Shown in pieces: positions 31,821 to 45,800 of a stretch of DNA of 64,000 nt. Every line of letters starts with the position of its first letter. Within the stretch, counting starts at the first letter, position 1. Both the position numbers and the translations under genes were made by a program. The notes under the pieces were generated by a model. It saw only the letters and a program-made list of their open reading frames with translations. It was not told the DNA's origin and searched no databases. The stretch comes from Tenebrio molitor (Eukaryota > Arthropoda > Insecta > Coleoptera > Tenebrionidae): contig NC_091047.1 in the NCBI RefSeq assembly GCF_963966145.1, positions 14,818,001-14,882,000 on the forward strand, written 5' to 3'.

Positions 31821-34553
31821 CTAGTGAAAGCTATATTTTTTCGAACTATTATTTTTTACTCATTTACTCGTATTAATACTACGAGAAAAAACATATACAT
31901 ATATAGGTATAGTATAATATACTGCTTATCATTGAAAGTGCAACACCCAGAAGTCAGAAGATCCACAGAACGTTAAAATCAGCATTTCATATTTTTAAAG
32001 GCTGTAACGACAGTGCGGTGTAGATAGTTTTCTACAAGAGGTGATGTGAAGCTGCAGCCAGGCCCATTTCTATGCGATCTGTTGAACTCAAATTTACAAA
32101 GAATAAAATATTTAACTGCGGAAAAGTGTTTTTAATATGTAAAAAATTGACTGCCAGAATAGGGGTCAAAATTTTATTTATTTACATATATTTATAAAGT
32201 CTATTACCTAAGTGTATTACAGAAATAACTCACCTAATCCTGAAAATATAAGATCAGATAGATTCAAGTCCGGTTTTCATTTTACTTATAAATATGCCGA
32301 ATCAGATAATTAAGTGGTCCCATTAAGAAATCTGGATTAGTCGTGTTCGTGCTAATGTAGTAATAATTCTGCAGATTTTTGTAGTCTGGTGTTTGTTTTT
32401 CCATTAGCGGTAGAACGGCAACGTGATTAATCTGTGAGTACAAAACAAAAAGAGTTGTTCGTGGTGATTGTTAAAATTTTGAAGCTCTAAAACAAAGTCA
32501 CGAAATAAAAATGGCAACACAGGAAATGCAATTGCCGGACAGGAGTTGATGAGGGAGTCTCGTGTTTGACGTCCAGCCGTGAAATATCCTATTGCGTGAT
32601 CGTCATTTCATATTTTGAACAGAATAATCTGAAGATATATTAATTATTATGCTGCCAGACTTACAAACATGTTAATTGAATTCCGAGGAAAAACTAAAGA
32701 AATTAACTTATTTGTTGTGTCAGCGACCCCACGCAATTTGCTTAACATACATACATATGTAACCAACTGAATATCTACTTCAATTTAGGAGACACTGGGT
32801 GATTTATATTGATCATGTGACAGGAATTGATTACGTAATTTTATTATGAGCCAGGTATACCTATACTAGTCACCACCAACAATAATTATAATCAAGAAAC
32901 AGGAACTGAGGGTATGTAATACCCTAATGAAGTAAACTGTCTTTTATTAGGCCTGCAGTCAACCTCGTTGAAGCCGTAAAAAATTCCCGTCTATTCTCTT
33001 TCAAGTTCTTTTAAAATCGTTAAAAAGTCGTCAAAATCGTAAGAATGTTCGAAATAATTCAAAAATAGCAGTAGCACTTCTAGACGACACTGAAATTAAT
33101 AATTGGCTAAAAGCCACCATAATAAAACAATTCAAACACGCAAAAATATAATTAAACATCAAAAAGCCATCAGAGACGTCTGCCAAAATCACGTTTACTA
33201 CCCGTCGAGGCTTACGGAAAAAAAATCAAAATCAAACAACACAAACGATTACTGCAGTTTTAAAAATACACTTTAAAGTAGCAGCTCAAATAATCATTAA
33301 GAACACGCAGATGGAATCTAATAACAGGTTGTTAATGGGTCATTTTAGGTCTTGAGTAGAAATGATGACTTTTTTTCTTATTCTTTATTATTTCATATTT
33401 TCTGACCTCTTAAACGTGCAAACTCTCGCTGTTTGTATTTCTCAAGGGCCATGTTACTGCAAGAATTAAATTATGTAGCAACTGTTATAAAGTTCGTGTA
33501 AAACGAGATTATTTTTCTTTGGAGAATAATAAAAAAAATAACTACCATTGCACACTCTTCCACAACGTAAAAACTTCCCGTTCTCTTGACTAATCGTGTA
33601 GATTGAACAGCATTATACCCACAGCAGTATTAGTATGCCTTTATATTTTCCCAATGAAATGTTTATAAAAATTTAACTACATATTATAGTATAATTTAAT
33701 TAATTTAATTATAATTTTAATACATGCGGAGTTTTTGTTAAGGGTAAATAATAAACAATTTGCTTTAAGATCTACAATTATTTAAAGGATTTGAGGAGGA
33801 GCATTTTGTACAGTTTTCTAATCTACAAAAATTTGGATCGACTTTGTGGTTAATGCTTTTAACTACAAAAATTAATGTTTCACCAAAAATGTATTCCTTC
33901 GTGCTACCTTGCCACCTATATCTAAACTATGTGACAATGAACAAAATTTATTGTGCTAACAATTACATTTTATGGGGTAAGTTTATCAAATAATTAAGGT
34001 GCTATAATTAAAAAAAAAAAAAAAACTGGTTTTTGCATTTGTCTGACAGTAGTAGGTACTGTGTGATTGTTTATTTATTTGTTTTTTAAATCATTGCTCA
34101 TTAACATCGCATGCCAGCGAAAATAACTTAACATAATGCATGTTGATGCAGTATATATTATACATTTTCATTGTATACTATTACCGAATCTTCTTAACCT
34201 TAGCAAACAGTCTATAAGAAATTTTAGAAACTAATTGCTCATACTCATAATATTCAGGCAATTGTTACAACCCTTTTTTTTTAAATTATATCACAGCAAT
34301 TTTGAATAACAATGTGTACCCAAAAATGTTTTCTTTCTTCTTAGAAGGAACTTCTAACAAAAAAAATATATATATTCCAGTCAACGATGAAAATATATTC
34401 ACGAAAGCAAATGGCTATTGTTTCCGTAGAAGTTGGACAAAATAAATTAACACCCATTTACATATTTTATTTATTGAGAACGAGCGTAAAATTGTCAATA
34501 CATATTTAGATATACATATGTACCTATTATCTGAAATATATCTGTGGTACTAA
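31821..34553. other. Unassigned AT-rich stretch
   Basis: No gene is recognised. A microsatellite-like TATACATATA tract lies near 31890. A motif GAAAGTGCAACACCCAGAAG at 31935 may be one transposon end, but no partner is found. Confidence 0.5.
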
Positions 34554-34555
34554 TA

Positions 34556-34778
34556 TCGGGTGTTCATTTAAATGTATGTATCCTCAAAGTTGGCGTTGAA
34601 GAGTTGATTGTGAACGCACCATTCATCCCTCTGCAGAGCAAAAACACAAACAACGCAAAAAATGATGTTAGATTGAAACAGCTGATTCGTGATCTGTAAT
34701 CCGTGGTGGGTTCACAATCGACTCTGAAAGTCTTAAACGCCAACTTTGAGAATAATTTAAATCTAAATGAACACCCGA
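34556..34778. mobile_element. MITE, TCGGGTGTTC family, copy with intact ends (223 bp)
   Basis: The cleanest ends of the family: TCGGGTGTTCATTTAAAT at the left and the exact complement of TCGGGTGTTCATTTAGAT at the right, with TA on both sides (34554-34555, 34779-34780). It is non-coding. Confidence 0.9.
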
Positions 34779-34780
34779 TA

Positions 34781-36764
34781 TGTATATTGTATGATAAAAT
34801 AAATTTGTAATCGAGTCAGCCTTGAAGATGAAACCACATGTCCTCTATGATTGATATGCTTAATTGTGGCATCTAAAGTTACGTGATTTTAATTCAATTA
34901 ATGTTAATTTGTTATACTCATTATTTAAAACGGATACGTAGAAACTGCAGTAATTAATTTTTGAGCTTAATTTATTTTTCGTTAGATTCTTGATATTTAT
35001 TTTGTTATAATTTGCACCACGGGTGTACACGTTTACAATAAACTTCAATAAATGCCCTAATTAATTTTTAATAATAAAATCCTATTTAAAATTTACCATT
35101 TCCGTCATTTTTCCTTTTGTTGTTTTCATTTTATTTAGCAATTGGTGGTACAGTTCAATCGCGAACATTTCCAAGGCTGACTGGATAAAAAATTTCTTGA
35201 TCACACGTACGTAATAATTCTTAGCATGGCGCATCTGGAAAGTTTTCAGTCAAGGGAATGTTATTATAAATAATTTACCAAAATACTTGTAAGTTTCTGT
35301 TAGAGAGATGAGAAGTCTGTGAAACCGTTGGATTCCCTACCCCAGAAAATTAAGTAACTACCTAGAGAACATGTTGCATAGTTTCAGTTATACGTACTTG
35401 TATGATCAATAGTTGTTATGATCCCTAAGCACATAGTCTGGATTAAGTTAAGAAAGTGGCATGGTCTGGAAGTCATCAAACTTGGCTTTTACCAATTGAG
35501 AAATGCATTACGAAGACCACTATCGAAAAGTCATTTGCAAAGTTGTTACTGAAGTCACGCCAGTGCTGCTGCACCGCTCTCGGCTTGGAAATACATAGTT
35601 TACTCTTAGACACTTAATTCGCTGAATTAATCTCACTGCTTGGCAGTAATTGGGAATGCGACGATAAATTTAAGAAAGTTATTGAAAAATTAAGTTTATG
35701 TTAATCGACGGTGATCGCTTTAATTGAGATTTCTTCGATGTATTATTTTGTAATTTAAATAACAACGCATGAAATTAACATAAAAATACCTTTCGTGTAA
35801 AAATATTCAAACGGGAATGTATTTGGAGTAATTTTGTTAGGTCGTTGTCGTGCTTGCAGGATGTATGGTGATATTTTTTATCCACGCATTCTGAACTGAC
35901 GTTGTTTGCTGATTTTAATGTCGCGAAACACACACGCTAGCTATTTATTTACTGGTTTTACATATTGCTTTGCAACATGCAGAATTGCGTCCCTGTTCAG
36001 TCTCATCCGCAACTACATAAAATTATTATTTTAATACGCCGCGAGGCTCATTTGTTGCTACTTATACGGATAATTAACTTGACGCTATAACGTGTCATTT
36101 TGCATTCATGGAAAATTTATGGCAACATTTTCTCTTCCGTTTTTGAGCGTTACATTGTAAAAATTAAACATTCTAGAAGCATAACACGGAGTAAACTTTT
36201 CGATAAAAGTACCTATTTACTTAAAAAAAATTTCAGCGAGTTACCATTTCCTGTATATCTTGAATTTTAGTAAAATAACGTTTCTTCTGTACATTTTTCT
36301 GGACATTTTAAGCAGTATATGATAATATTAACTGATTGGTTCAGGTAAAAACTTGGGGGACGGGTCACTTGCCCGCCGTGGTCAGAAAACAGGAAAACAT
36401 GTGAGTAGCCTGTCCTAGAACTGTTGGGCGCCAGTTACCCTTCACGAATAGGACAATCGGGCGCCTACTCATCAAAATCTTATTTAATCTTATTAATCAT
36501 CTAACTAATTATTTAGGATTACTCGGAATGAAGAGGCACTGAGCAATGTTATTCCTATTAGCAAAGGAGTAGTGCATTGTTTTAAAAATATAACCCATCT
36601 CTGCCACTGAATAGTAGATTAGGTATATCATTAAATTTCAATGACGACACAAAGACTACCTGTATTACTTAAGTAACAGATGTTTAATAATTGTAATTGT
36701 TCTCAGTCAAAATTGTTTATTAAACCAATGTGTTTATAATAATAAGAATTTGTAAATTTATTTG
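34781..36764. other. Unassigned stretch
   Basis: No gene is recognised. Near 36390-36470 a small imperfect inverted pair (GAGTAGCCTGTCCT / AGGACAATCGGGCGCCTACTC) stands out but is too short to classify. Confidence 0.5.
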
Positions 36765-37120
36765 AATATATTAAACACAACTAATGGTAGATTATATCAT
36801 TAAGAGTAGAAGTGAGTCCTGTTGTGCTAAGCTCAGAGATTGAAGACAACGACGAAGTCGAAACTCATTTATTTTCTTTTGCTGCAAATACGGTAAAATG
36901 AACATTTTCAAAGAAAAATTTCAAAACAGTAATTCCTAGTTCTCTTGTTGCAATATTATTAGTACTTGAAGGTTCAATAATACATATTTTGTAAAGTCTA
37001 CTAAATTCTAAAATTTACTTTTTAACGTTGAGCGGCCATCTTGCTATTTTGTATTTTATTATCTGTGATCCATGCACATGGCACAGTGGCATCAGGTGGC
37101 AACGAGGCTCGACTGAAGTT
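36765..37120 (-). repeat. Dispersed repeat R1, copy 1
   Basis: Read on the minus strand this matches 50415-51050, minus two insertions there. Shared blocks include GGCCGCTCAACGTTAAAAAG, TCAAGTACTAATAATATTGC, GCAAAAGAAAATAAATGAGT and CTCACTTCTACTCTTAATGA. No terminal repeats or coding capacity are seen; the family is not recognised. This copy is the empty-site reference for both insertions in copy 2. Confidence 0.75.
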
Positions 37121-37239
37121 GGGCTTAATTTTAAGAGATTTTTAACATGTTATGCTTAACGCTGTAAACATATAAATAAATTTATAGATGAAAACATGAA
37201 TCAATTTTGTTTTTAGAGTTTGGTTCCATTTTTAAGATA

Positions 37240-37635
37240 CAGCGTGATCAAGAATGACTGAATCTGTTGGTAACAATGAAAATTTGAATAATTTTTGTGC
37301 CACTGTCCGTTTGTCAGGTTTGGCAGTGTTGACCGGCAAATTTGAAATTTACCCACCAAAGGTTCATTTTTGTAATAGTTTATTTATTAAAATGGTTTTT
37401 ACACTGGAACACGACATTTTTATTAGGATGGCGTATTTTCGTATCAAAATTTATGATGTCAGTAATGGTTGCATTCAACCAATTTCAGGACATGTTCCCT
37501 CAAGATATAACCTAATTTTTCTTAATGTCGTGTTAAGTTAAAACATCCGGTCAGTGCCAATTACGAAGCAAAAAAACATATATATTTTTCAAATTGTTTC
37601 ACTGCCAACACACTCAGTCATTGTTGATCACCCGG
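37240..37635. mobile_element. MITE, CAGCGTGATCAA family, long form (396 bp)
   Basis: Inverted ends of about 45 bp (CAGCGTGATCAAGAATGACT and CCGGGTGATCAACAATGACT inward) with TA on both sides (37238-37239, 37636-37637). It is about 170 bp longer in the middle than the copies at 437 and 50526. A 95-codon frame (37254-37541) crosses it from end to end and has no recognised domain. Confidence 0.88.
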
Positions 37636-37637
37636 TA

Positions 37638-40600
37638 TTATGATGTACGAGTATATTATGTACGCATTTCAGATATAGAATACACTTCGTCCTCTCCTTT
37701 AACTTACTTATGTTACAAAACCTCCTTCCAATAAATTAAAATGTATTAAATTAGAATAAACATTAACATTCAACAAATTATCATAAAATTATTATTTACT
37801 GAAGCATTAAGTTTACATAAATATATGTACATTATGATGGCAACAAGAATTGACATTACGACAATGTTGTGTTACGTCTTTACTACATATTCAGAGGTCA
37901 CGGCATGTAGGTTATTATTATTAATATCGTGATTAAGTAATGATAAATTTTAACATTGACATTAAGACTATTACTATGTATTAATAAGTTAATCATTTAA
38001 AGACATCATTGATGATTGAGAGTAAAACGAAAATTTTCAGTTACTACATATATCCTAGTCTAAAAAATGTGCGACATGACATTTCGAATTCTGGTAATAT
38101 TACATCAAGATCCATTCTTGCACAACTTGGTAGAAACTGAGATTAATTTGATCTTCAATGTAAATTCGAATCCTTGACCTTTGCACTTTCTAATGGCCAT
38201 TGCACTCTAGTTGCTTTGCCGGTAAGGTTAGTTAGTGCCGGATCCGTGAAACAACCATTCCGTCTTCATGAAAAGTAAGAACAACTGAAATTCGTACATT
38301 ACACACGTTAATCAACAAACGACACTGAAATGATTAGCTTTTGATGTCGACATTGTTAAATCAGAGAGTGGATAATGTAATAATTAGATCTTATTTGAAT
38401 TGGTTCTGGAACCACGTCTTGCCTGCCATAGAAGTGGGCGGCTGGCAATATTGTCGAGGCAAGGATAATGCCATTCTTCTTGTGTAACAGCACTTTCGTC
38501 TTGGTTACACTACGCCATATTTACACAGCCTTCAGTCTCATTAATCGATTATTGATCTAATCAACTTCGATTATTTTGTACATGAAGCGTGGTTAGTTTT
38601 AATTTGATATTTATATGTCACACCTTGTTATTGTACTATTTTCAAAAATATGTTTCGAAGGCATTTGAAATTTACAACGCATTATTGTTCGAACCTCATT
38701 ATCATTTTATTTATTTTCACTACGCTATCTCCGTATAATTATGCAATTAGATTTTTCTATTGTTCTGTTCTAGCTATTTTATTACCTCGAAATAAACGAC
38801 GAAGATCAATTCAAAAGCTATTGTCACCTTGACTTTTATCGAATTATCGATGCAATCACGTAACATGTAATGGCAAACTTCTTAAAACCAATAGCGAGCA
38901 CTTTTACTACAATAAGACGACATATTTGGCGCAGCATTCACTTTTTCCTTTTTATAAAATACAATGAGAGAAGGTCAATTTAAATCCGCATCAAGAGATT
39001 TCAATTCAGTTTACAATTTATTTGAATTTATTTAAATAAATAAATAATTTTATGGTGCTTCAATGGATCCAAGAACAGCCTGACTGGATTAAATGTATTT
39101 ATTAATTTTCTCTTACAAAATGTTTATAACTTATAACAGTACTATTCTTTTCTAAAAAGGGACCACTGATTAAATTTAAAGATAGCACATGCGTAATGCT
39201 ACATTTCAGATTTACTGAAGTTGTTGGAAGTTGTTGGAAGTCATGTCAAGCATGTCTGAACCTTACTCAATTTTTGATAATCCACATACATACGTGGAGT
39301 GATGTGAATGCTATAATTATGATTCTAGAGTAACTTCGAAAAGTTAGATGTTCTCTCGTGGGGAATTTTGTAAATAAATGATTAACTACTATGTAGTATG
39401 AGATCCAGAGTATCGTTTATTTATTCATCATGTTATTCGGTTTATAGTTAATTAGGTTTGGAGTTGAGCAATAAAAGCAACGCTTAGTGGTACTTCAGAA
39501 GAACATACACAAGTAATACCAATCATCATAAAAATCTTAATTTAAAAATGTAAAACTTTATGTGATCACTCAAAACAAGTTCTTTTGTTTGAAGTCGACT
39601 GAAAAGCTTTACAATCCATATATATGATTGATTCCCATAAAACATTAAACGGTAAAATTTTGTTATCTCGCATGAGCACATATATCTTCAATCATAAAAC
39701 TTGAAATTGCCTTTTAAAATTTTCAAACCTCGTATCATTGAGACACTAAACCTTATAATAACTGTACAACCATAACGAAATCTGAGACCATTGATGGCGT
39801 GTTGTGGACTTTACTTCCACCAGACTTTTCACTAAATCACTTTTGATGCGACTGAAATGCTGCCATAAATATAAATTTTATTTAGTTTTAACGTTAATTT
39901 TATTGCTCGAGTAATTGCTAACAATATATTCTGACTTCTCTTATTTTCCTCGTTGTCTACCACTTAATAGGAGTGAACCATATTACTAAAAAAGATTTCG
40001 ACAGTCCGTAGAACAATTAATTGGGGACGGATGGTCGAAGAGAAGCGGATTTTTTAAAAGATACCTCCAAAATCAGATTTGTAATGCCAATAATCTGTGG
40101 GAACCCAAAGCCGTAAAATTACAGCTTACTAATTCATGGCACCTGTTTAAAAGATGGTAAATTGAAACTACGCAGCGCATTATTATGAAAACGGTCGGCC
40201 CTAACAGATCAATCTTTGCAGGCGGGTGAAACTGGCCATCTTCGTTCATTTCACATTTACAAAATATGCTGCAACAGAAACAACCTACACACGTGACATT
40301 AAATGCACTTGTTTTTTGTACATAATTCAATACGGACTGGTTGATTGGAAGAACGAGGGACAACCACATCGAAAGGTCTTCATATAATGACTGTTAACCT
40401 TAACAACACTGTATTAAGACAGCTCAAAGACGAACGTTGTTTTTATTCGTCCGTTATGAGAATCTGTTTGGTCCATTGTAAAACACACCGCACCTACAGG
40501 GAATAGTATACAATACTACTACACAAGATCTGCCCCATATATGCGTATTACGTTGGTTCAAACTGAGTCGATGTTAGAAATTCATAGATTCAGACCTTCA

Positions 40601-40799
40601 ACTTTTTTGTTCCACTGGACAAACAAGAGGCATGGTCCAGGTAACATTTTAAAACGGAGGGTTATTTTTTCATTTTTTCCTCTGATGTTCTGTCAATGGC
40701 ATGGTTGATTTTTGTGTGATGATAGGCAATAACTTTTCAGATGACACTGTTGGCTGTTCTACGTGTAATATTACTTAGTTAATAACGTGTGTGCAAAAA
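37638..40799. other. Unassigned AT-rich stretch
   Basis: No gene is recognised. A short tandem GTTGTTGGAA occurs twice at about 39220-39240. Confidence 0.55.
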
Positions 40800-40801
40800 T
40801 A

Positions 40802-40994
40802 TCCGTGTTCAAATAAACTGGTGCCTGCAAGTATTCCATTAATGTACGGCGTAGTTGTCAAATCATAATTGTCGAACGCCTTCATTCAACAAATAAACAA
40901 TGGTGCGAATCAAAGCATACCAAGTAGCAAAACTTGAGTTGGCAAAAGAAAGAAAACAGCGAGTTGCTCCACCACAAGTTTCTTGAACACTCGG
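40802..40994. mobile_element. Probable MITE, CCGAGTGTTCAAGAAACT ends (193 bp)
   Basis: The left end TCCGTGTTCAAATAAACTGG and the right end, inward CCGAGTGTTCAAGAAACTTG, match imperfectly over about 22 bp. TA lies on both sides (40800-40801, 40995-40996). A 28-codon frame MVRIKAYQVAKLELAKERKQ (40900-40986) is basic and helical-looking, but too short to call a gene. Confidence 0.6.
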
Positions 40995-40996
40995 TA

Positions 40997-42123
40997 TAAT
41001 AAATCAATAATCTCGACCCTACCTTCAATATTTGTTGAGTTTACTAAAGTCTTCTTCTTTGAGAGACGAATTCATACATACTCGTACTAACTAAATGAAT
41101 AAAATAAATCTACATACATTCAGAAAACACTATTTTAGTGTTAAAAGTAACAGTACATTTTGCAGACTAACTACAAGTGTGTAGGTATGGTTAAAGTACC
41201 GTCATAAATTCTCTTTCATTTTTATTATTTTTATATAGTTGTCAAGTTGTTGGATTGTTACTTATAGCCTAAAATTTTGATGAATGAAAATATGTAGCTT
41301 TATGGCGTTTTATGCACTTCTGACCCTGATTGAGTAAACTGTAACACAATATCGAATAATTTATTATTTAAACTTTATTAGGTACAACCAATTTTTTTAA
41401 TTTAACATTTATCTTTAATTTTTTTAAATTTAAATATGCATTTAATGTGTAGTGAATTGTACCGGGTGAGTGAAGTTTTACCGCCCGAGCGAAAACACCC
41501 ACTTCTAATCAATTAAAAATTCTAAAAAAATTCAGGAATGATTGTGTATCGTGGTAGAACAGTGATTTCAAAATTTTTAATGAAACAGGTATTCTTCAGT
41601 GATTAATTTTAGTTTAATTTATTTCAGAGTAATGGGGCACAACACGCGCTAACTACCTACAAGTACATTCGATAAAAAAATATCCCCACTGATACATATT
41701 CATTAGAGAAGTTTATTATGTAGTAAGTTTGTAGACGTTTTTCGAAATATGTACATATAAAGACCACTGAGAGACTACTTTTTGCAGAATAATTTACCAT
41801 ACTTACCATACGTATATTCGGTAAGACCTAAAATACGTAGACAAATGTAACTTGTTAATATTGGGCTAATACGGATGTTTTACAATAATTAAAGCCAAAA
41901 TCGAAACAGTTTACATAAACTCAATGAACTTTATATTGAAAATTAAGTTAAATCTAATTTGAAACGCCTTTATTGAGGTTAAAGACTTCCACTAAATGTT
42001 TAAATTTTATATTACCTCTATTTAAATACTTGAAAAATTAACATTTTAAAACTTTTTGCTTTGAGATGAAGTGATTTTGAATGACCACTTCCCGCATGGA
42101 CAGATAATAAAAGAGTACTTACA
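40997..42123. other. Unassigned AT-rich stretch
   Basis: No gene or repeat is recognised. Confidence 0.55.
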
Positions 42124-42125
42124 TA

Positions 42126-42261
42126 CAGAGTTATTCATACAAGAGTACGAGGCTAACGTGCATGCATCCCAAATTACATTACAGGCACCATGGTTTTTGT
42201 AATGTAAATGTAATTTGCATGTTAGGCTCGTACCGCTCATACTCTTGTGTGAATAACCCTG
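42126..42261. mobile_element. MITE, CAGRGTTATTCAYACAAGAG ends (136 bp)
   Basis: Inverted ends of about 45 bp, with an 8-base offset in the middle of the stem, share GGCTAACRTGCATGC near the centre. TA flanks both sides (42124-42125, 42262-42263). It is nearly all hairpin and non-coding. Confidence 0.87.
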
Positions 42262-42569
42262 TATATAGTACGTTAAATTAACGAGATACTTTCGAGGAAA
42301 AAGGGGATAAATTGGGATGAGGTGTGTGGTCTATCAACACCAGCAAATTTAAAAGAGTTGCATTTCCATGACAGATACCATCTTAGAATTCACAAAAACC
42401 CCTTCACGGTATTCATTTTCTGGACGATGAAGCAGTGGTTACGTAGCTAATAAGCACAGGTAATCAACATAAATGACTTTTTATAAGAGTATCAAAGTGT
42501 TTTACTAATGTATTAATTCTCTCAGGCTGCATATTGTTAGAATTTTCTGGTCTTTTGCTTCTAGGTATA

Positions 42570-42840
42570 CAAAGTGATCAAAAAGAAAACAACTCAAGAG
42601 TGATAACTCATCTTTGGTTTTATCGAAACGTTTGTCCCAGCTTGATCGTACGTAGAGTTATATGTACTTGCTATGCAGTCGTTTTATTGGTAGCTTATTC
42701 TAAAATTCATGAGGTATGATTTATTATAAAGTGGCCTTTGAGACTACAAATTGTCTACGCTCATTTGCATAGGATTCCGCTACGACATGACCGATAATTT
42801 GCAAGTCCTACTCTGATTTGTTTTCATTTTGATCACCTTG
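42570..42840. mobile_element. MITE, CAARGTGATCAAAAWGAAAA ends (271 bp)
   Basis: Inverted ends of about 25 bp lie between TA dinucleotides (42568-42569, 42841-42842). The tip shares GTGATCAA with the 437/37240/50526 family. It is non-coding. Confidence 0.85.
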
Positions 42841-42842
42841 TA

Positions 42843-45800
42843 TATATAAAACGCCGTTTTTATTTAGTCATTTTGTATACATTTCTATGTTTATGTCTAT
42901 CAAGAACTCACCATGCCTGGTGCATTTTGTGAATAAAGATAATATAAAATAATTTCAATAACCTCTAGGTACGAAGGGTTTGGGCGAACCTTAAGTTAAG
43001 GTTTTTCACAAAGATAAATACTATTAAATATGTAGTTAGATCTGTAAGTATCTCCCAAGAAACTACAGTAGTAGGTACCTAATTCATGCGTAACTCTTAT
43101 TCCCGCAATTCTTTAGCTGAAATAAGATCATTGCACAGAATCTTTCAATTCACGCATAAATTCTACTTTAAACAATTATATTTGATGAAACAAAATAGTA
43201 ACATATGACCAAATATTAATTATCAAAAAAAAAACATGGAACTCAGATGGTGGCGCGGGGTCTATCAGACCCTTTCAGGAAAAAACTCCATTTTGCAGAA
43301 AAGCAGCATACTTAGTCATGGGCGACATATGACTCACTTAAAACCTAGGAAGGTATTGAAAAACACAAAGTGGTTGACCAAATAGCTTCCAAATTATAGA
43401 CAAAAGTGAGAGGATTCGGGACAAATTCGGTGCCAGTAGAGCAGAGTTAAGTATGTATCTACATATTAAATAGATGGTATACAATTTTTTTCAGTAACTA
43501 ATTTGTGTAACAAATGGAAATTTAAATAAGCTGCCGATCTGAATTTGTAATAAGAAGAAAATATTTCATTAAGCAAAACAAGGGCTTATTTTAGTGGACA
43601 TTTTGTTCAACAACACTAACTTTTGCTAAAGAAGGCGTGTGTGGTTTTTACATTTAAATAATTCGATTTACAATAAAAATTTATTAACAAAGCACATGTG
43701 GTGGATCTAGAGAAATAATTCCAAGTATCTATTCATCCTAAGTCGAATTGTAAAAATATTTATTGCAATGTGTTGCAATTTTGTGTAATTCATTTATTCA
43801 ATATGTACTTACGATCCAAAAACTAGTTAGGAGTAGAACTTGATGATATATTTAACTGGTTAAGTGACTACTTTGTAGCGAAAGATAGCGGGCTGCTTTA
43901 CGAGATTTTTATGAAGTTTTTTGTCAGAATGCAATGCCAAAACCACTTGCCGACAACGTTTTTAATTTTTGATAAGTGCAGTTTATTATCGCGGCTCGAT
44001 ATATCAGGACATTAAAATTAAACGTTTAAATCTGGGGAGGCCATTTGTGTGATATGAGTTCTCCTTGCAAGAGTTATAAAACTCTTTTATGATGTCCGAA
44101 ATTGTGTAGATAAAGTCCGTAGTGTTTGCTTACAGACATATTTTAATTTCGGCAAACAGCGTCGGATTTTTTATTCCAAACTCTTCAAGAACACCGTTTC
44201 TGTTCAAGCTCTGTGCAGTCTAATTTAACGTTTTTTACGATCACATTTAATAAGATTTCCCCGTGATTTATTCACTTACTTTTATTTTGACTTTAAAAGG
44301 GGGACATATTTAACTTTTATTAGTTAAAACGACAATCATTCACTCTGCAGTAAAAATTAAACCTTCACGAACAGGCTCGAATCGACCACAAACGGGCAAC
44401 ATTCCATGACACATTTATTGGAACACCTGTAGGAAGTGTAATTTTTTCATCGTTTCCCATTAAATGGCACATAGCCTGCATTCCAGACATATGCCTCTTT
44501 CTGTCCTCACCATTAAATTGTACATTACGCATGTTAATAAAATGGGCATGAATATACCCTGGGAACTGACGTTTCAGTCGTTTTCACTGCACATAAAATG
44601 GAGGATTATCGGTCAGTTGAAATTATATGGTAAGCGATATTTTCCTGAAAGTATTTGCACATTAATTTAGGGTAATTGCGCTCGCCAACTAGACCATATT
44701 CTTTGATACCATTTCGTCAAAATGAAACCGTGAAACTTTTCCAATTTGCTTCAACTGCAAGGGCGAAGAAGGGGTTTGATGAAATTATAGCAAAATAGAA
44801 CAATTTAAAGTTGGTTTCTGAATGTTCTCTTGAAAACGCTTACTCTATATTTGAGAACGGGAAAAGCAGTGACAGGACGACAAAGAGGACTTAAAGGATT
44901 AAACCTTTGTTTTAACGCTTCCTGGTTTCATACACTTGTCAAACTTTGCCACAACTTTCATATCCAGATAGTCTTTTACCTCTTTTATTTGAATTGAGCG
45001 GGATCCCAGTAAACGGCGTATTACGTTGCACCGAAAAGGAAATTGCTAAAATAGGAAGTTTTTTTGGTTCGATGCATGACATAGCAGGTGGATTAAATAA
45101 TTTCTAAGTTTTCCGAGTTATTTCAAGACCCGATTTAAATTCAATTCATCAACTCTTCCGAAATTACATCAACTTCACATTAATGGAAACCCATTACATT
45201 TTATTTGTACCAAGTACGAGTTTTTTCAAAGAACTTTATCAATAGAAACTAACTAGTTTTACGACCTGTAACATTTCAATCCTTTCATAAACGTTTAAAA
45301 GCAGATATTTGTTTGGAGGATCCGAAAATAGCGGTCGTCTGGTTTGTTGTAAGCTTAAGAGTACGCTGAAATTTCCATTGATTTTGATAATTAACTACGT
45401 TTCTAATGGTTGCCCGAAAGAGACGTTGAGCATTTGCTGTTAATAAGCTACTACATCACACCTTTTATAGGTATTGAATGGTTGTAACTGTTTGAAATCA
45501 ACGTAATGGACTGGCCAGATATAAAAGTCACAAGTTTATAGTCGACCTTCGACAGCCGAAGACCACCATGGAGCTGATTCCAGAATGGTCATAAAGTCAT
45601 AATATACTAATTTTGATCCTTACCCTAGGCAAACGACCACGCCGCAAATATTGCAAGAAATTAATTAACCATTTCAGTCTTACGGTCGCCGCATGCGAGA
45701 AACCACAAGTTCTGTTAACCTTGTAACCTCACTCTCGAGAATCAGTATAGTTTTATACCTAATTATTATAACTTAAACTTGGACTCAGCGTTGGCCAATC

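Noticed and set aside
37254..37541. 95-codon frame as a host gene
   Set aside because: It lies entirely within a MITE and starts inside its inverted end.
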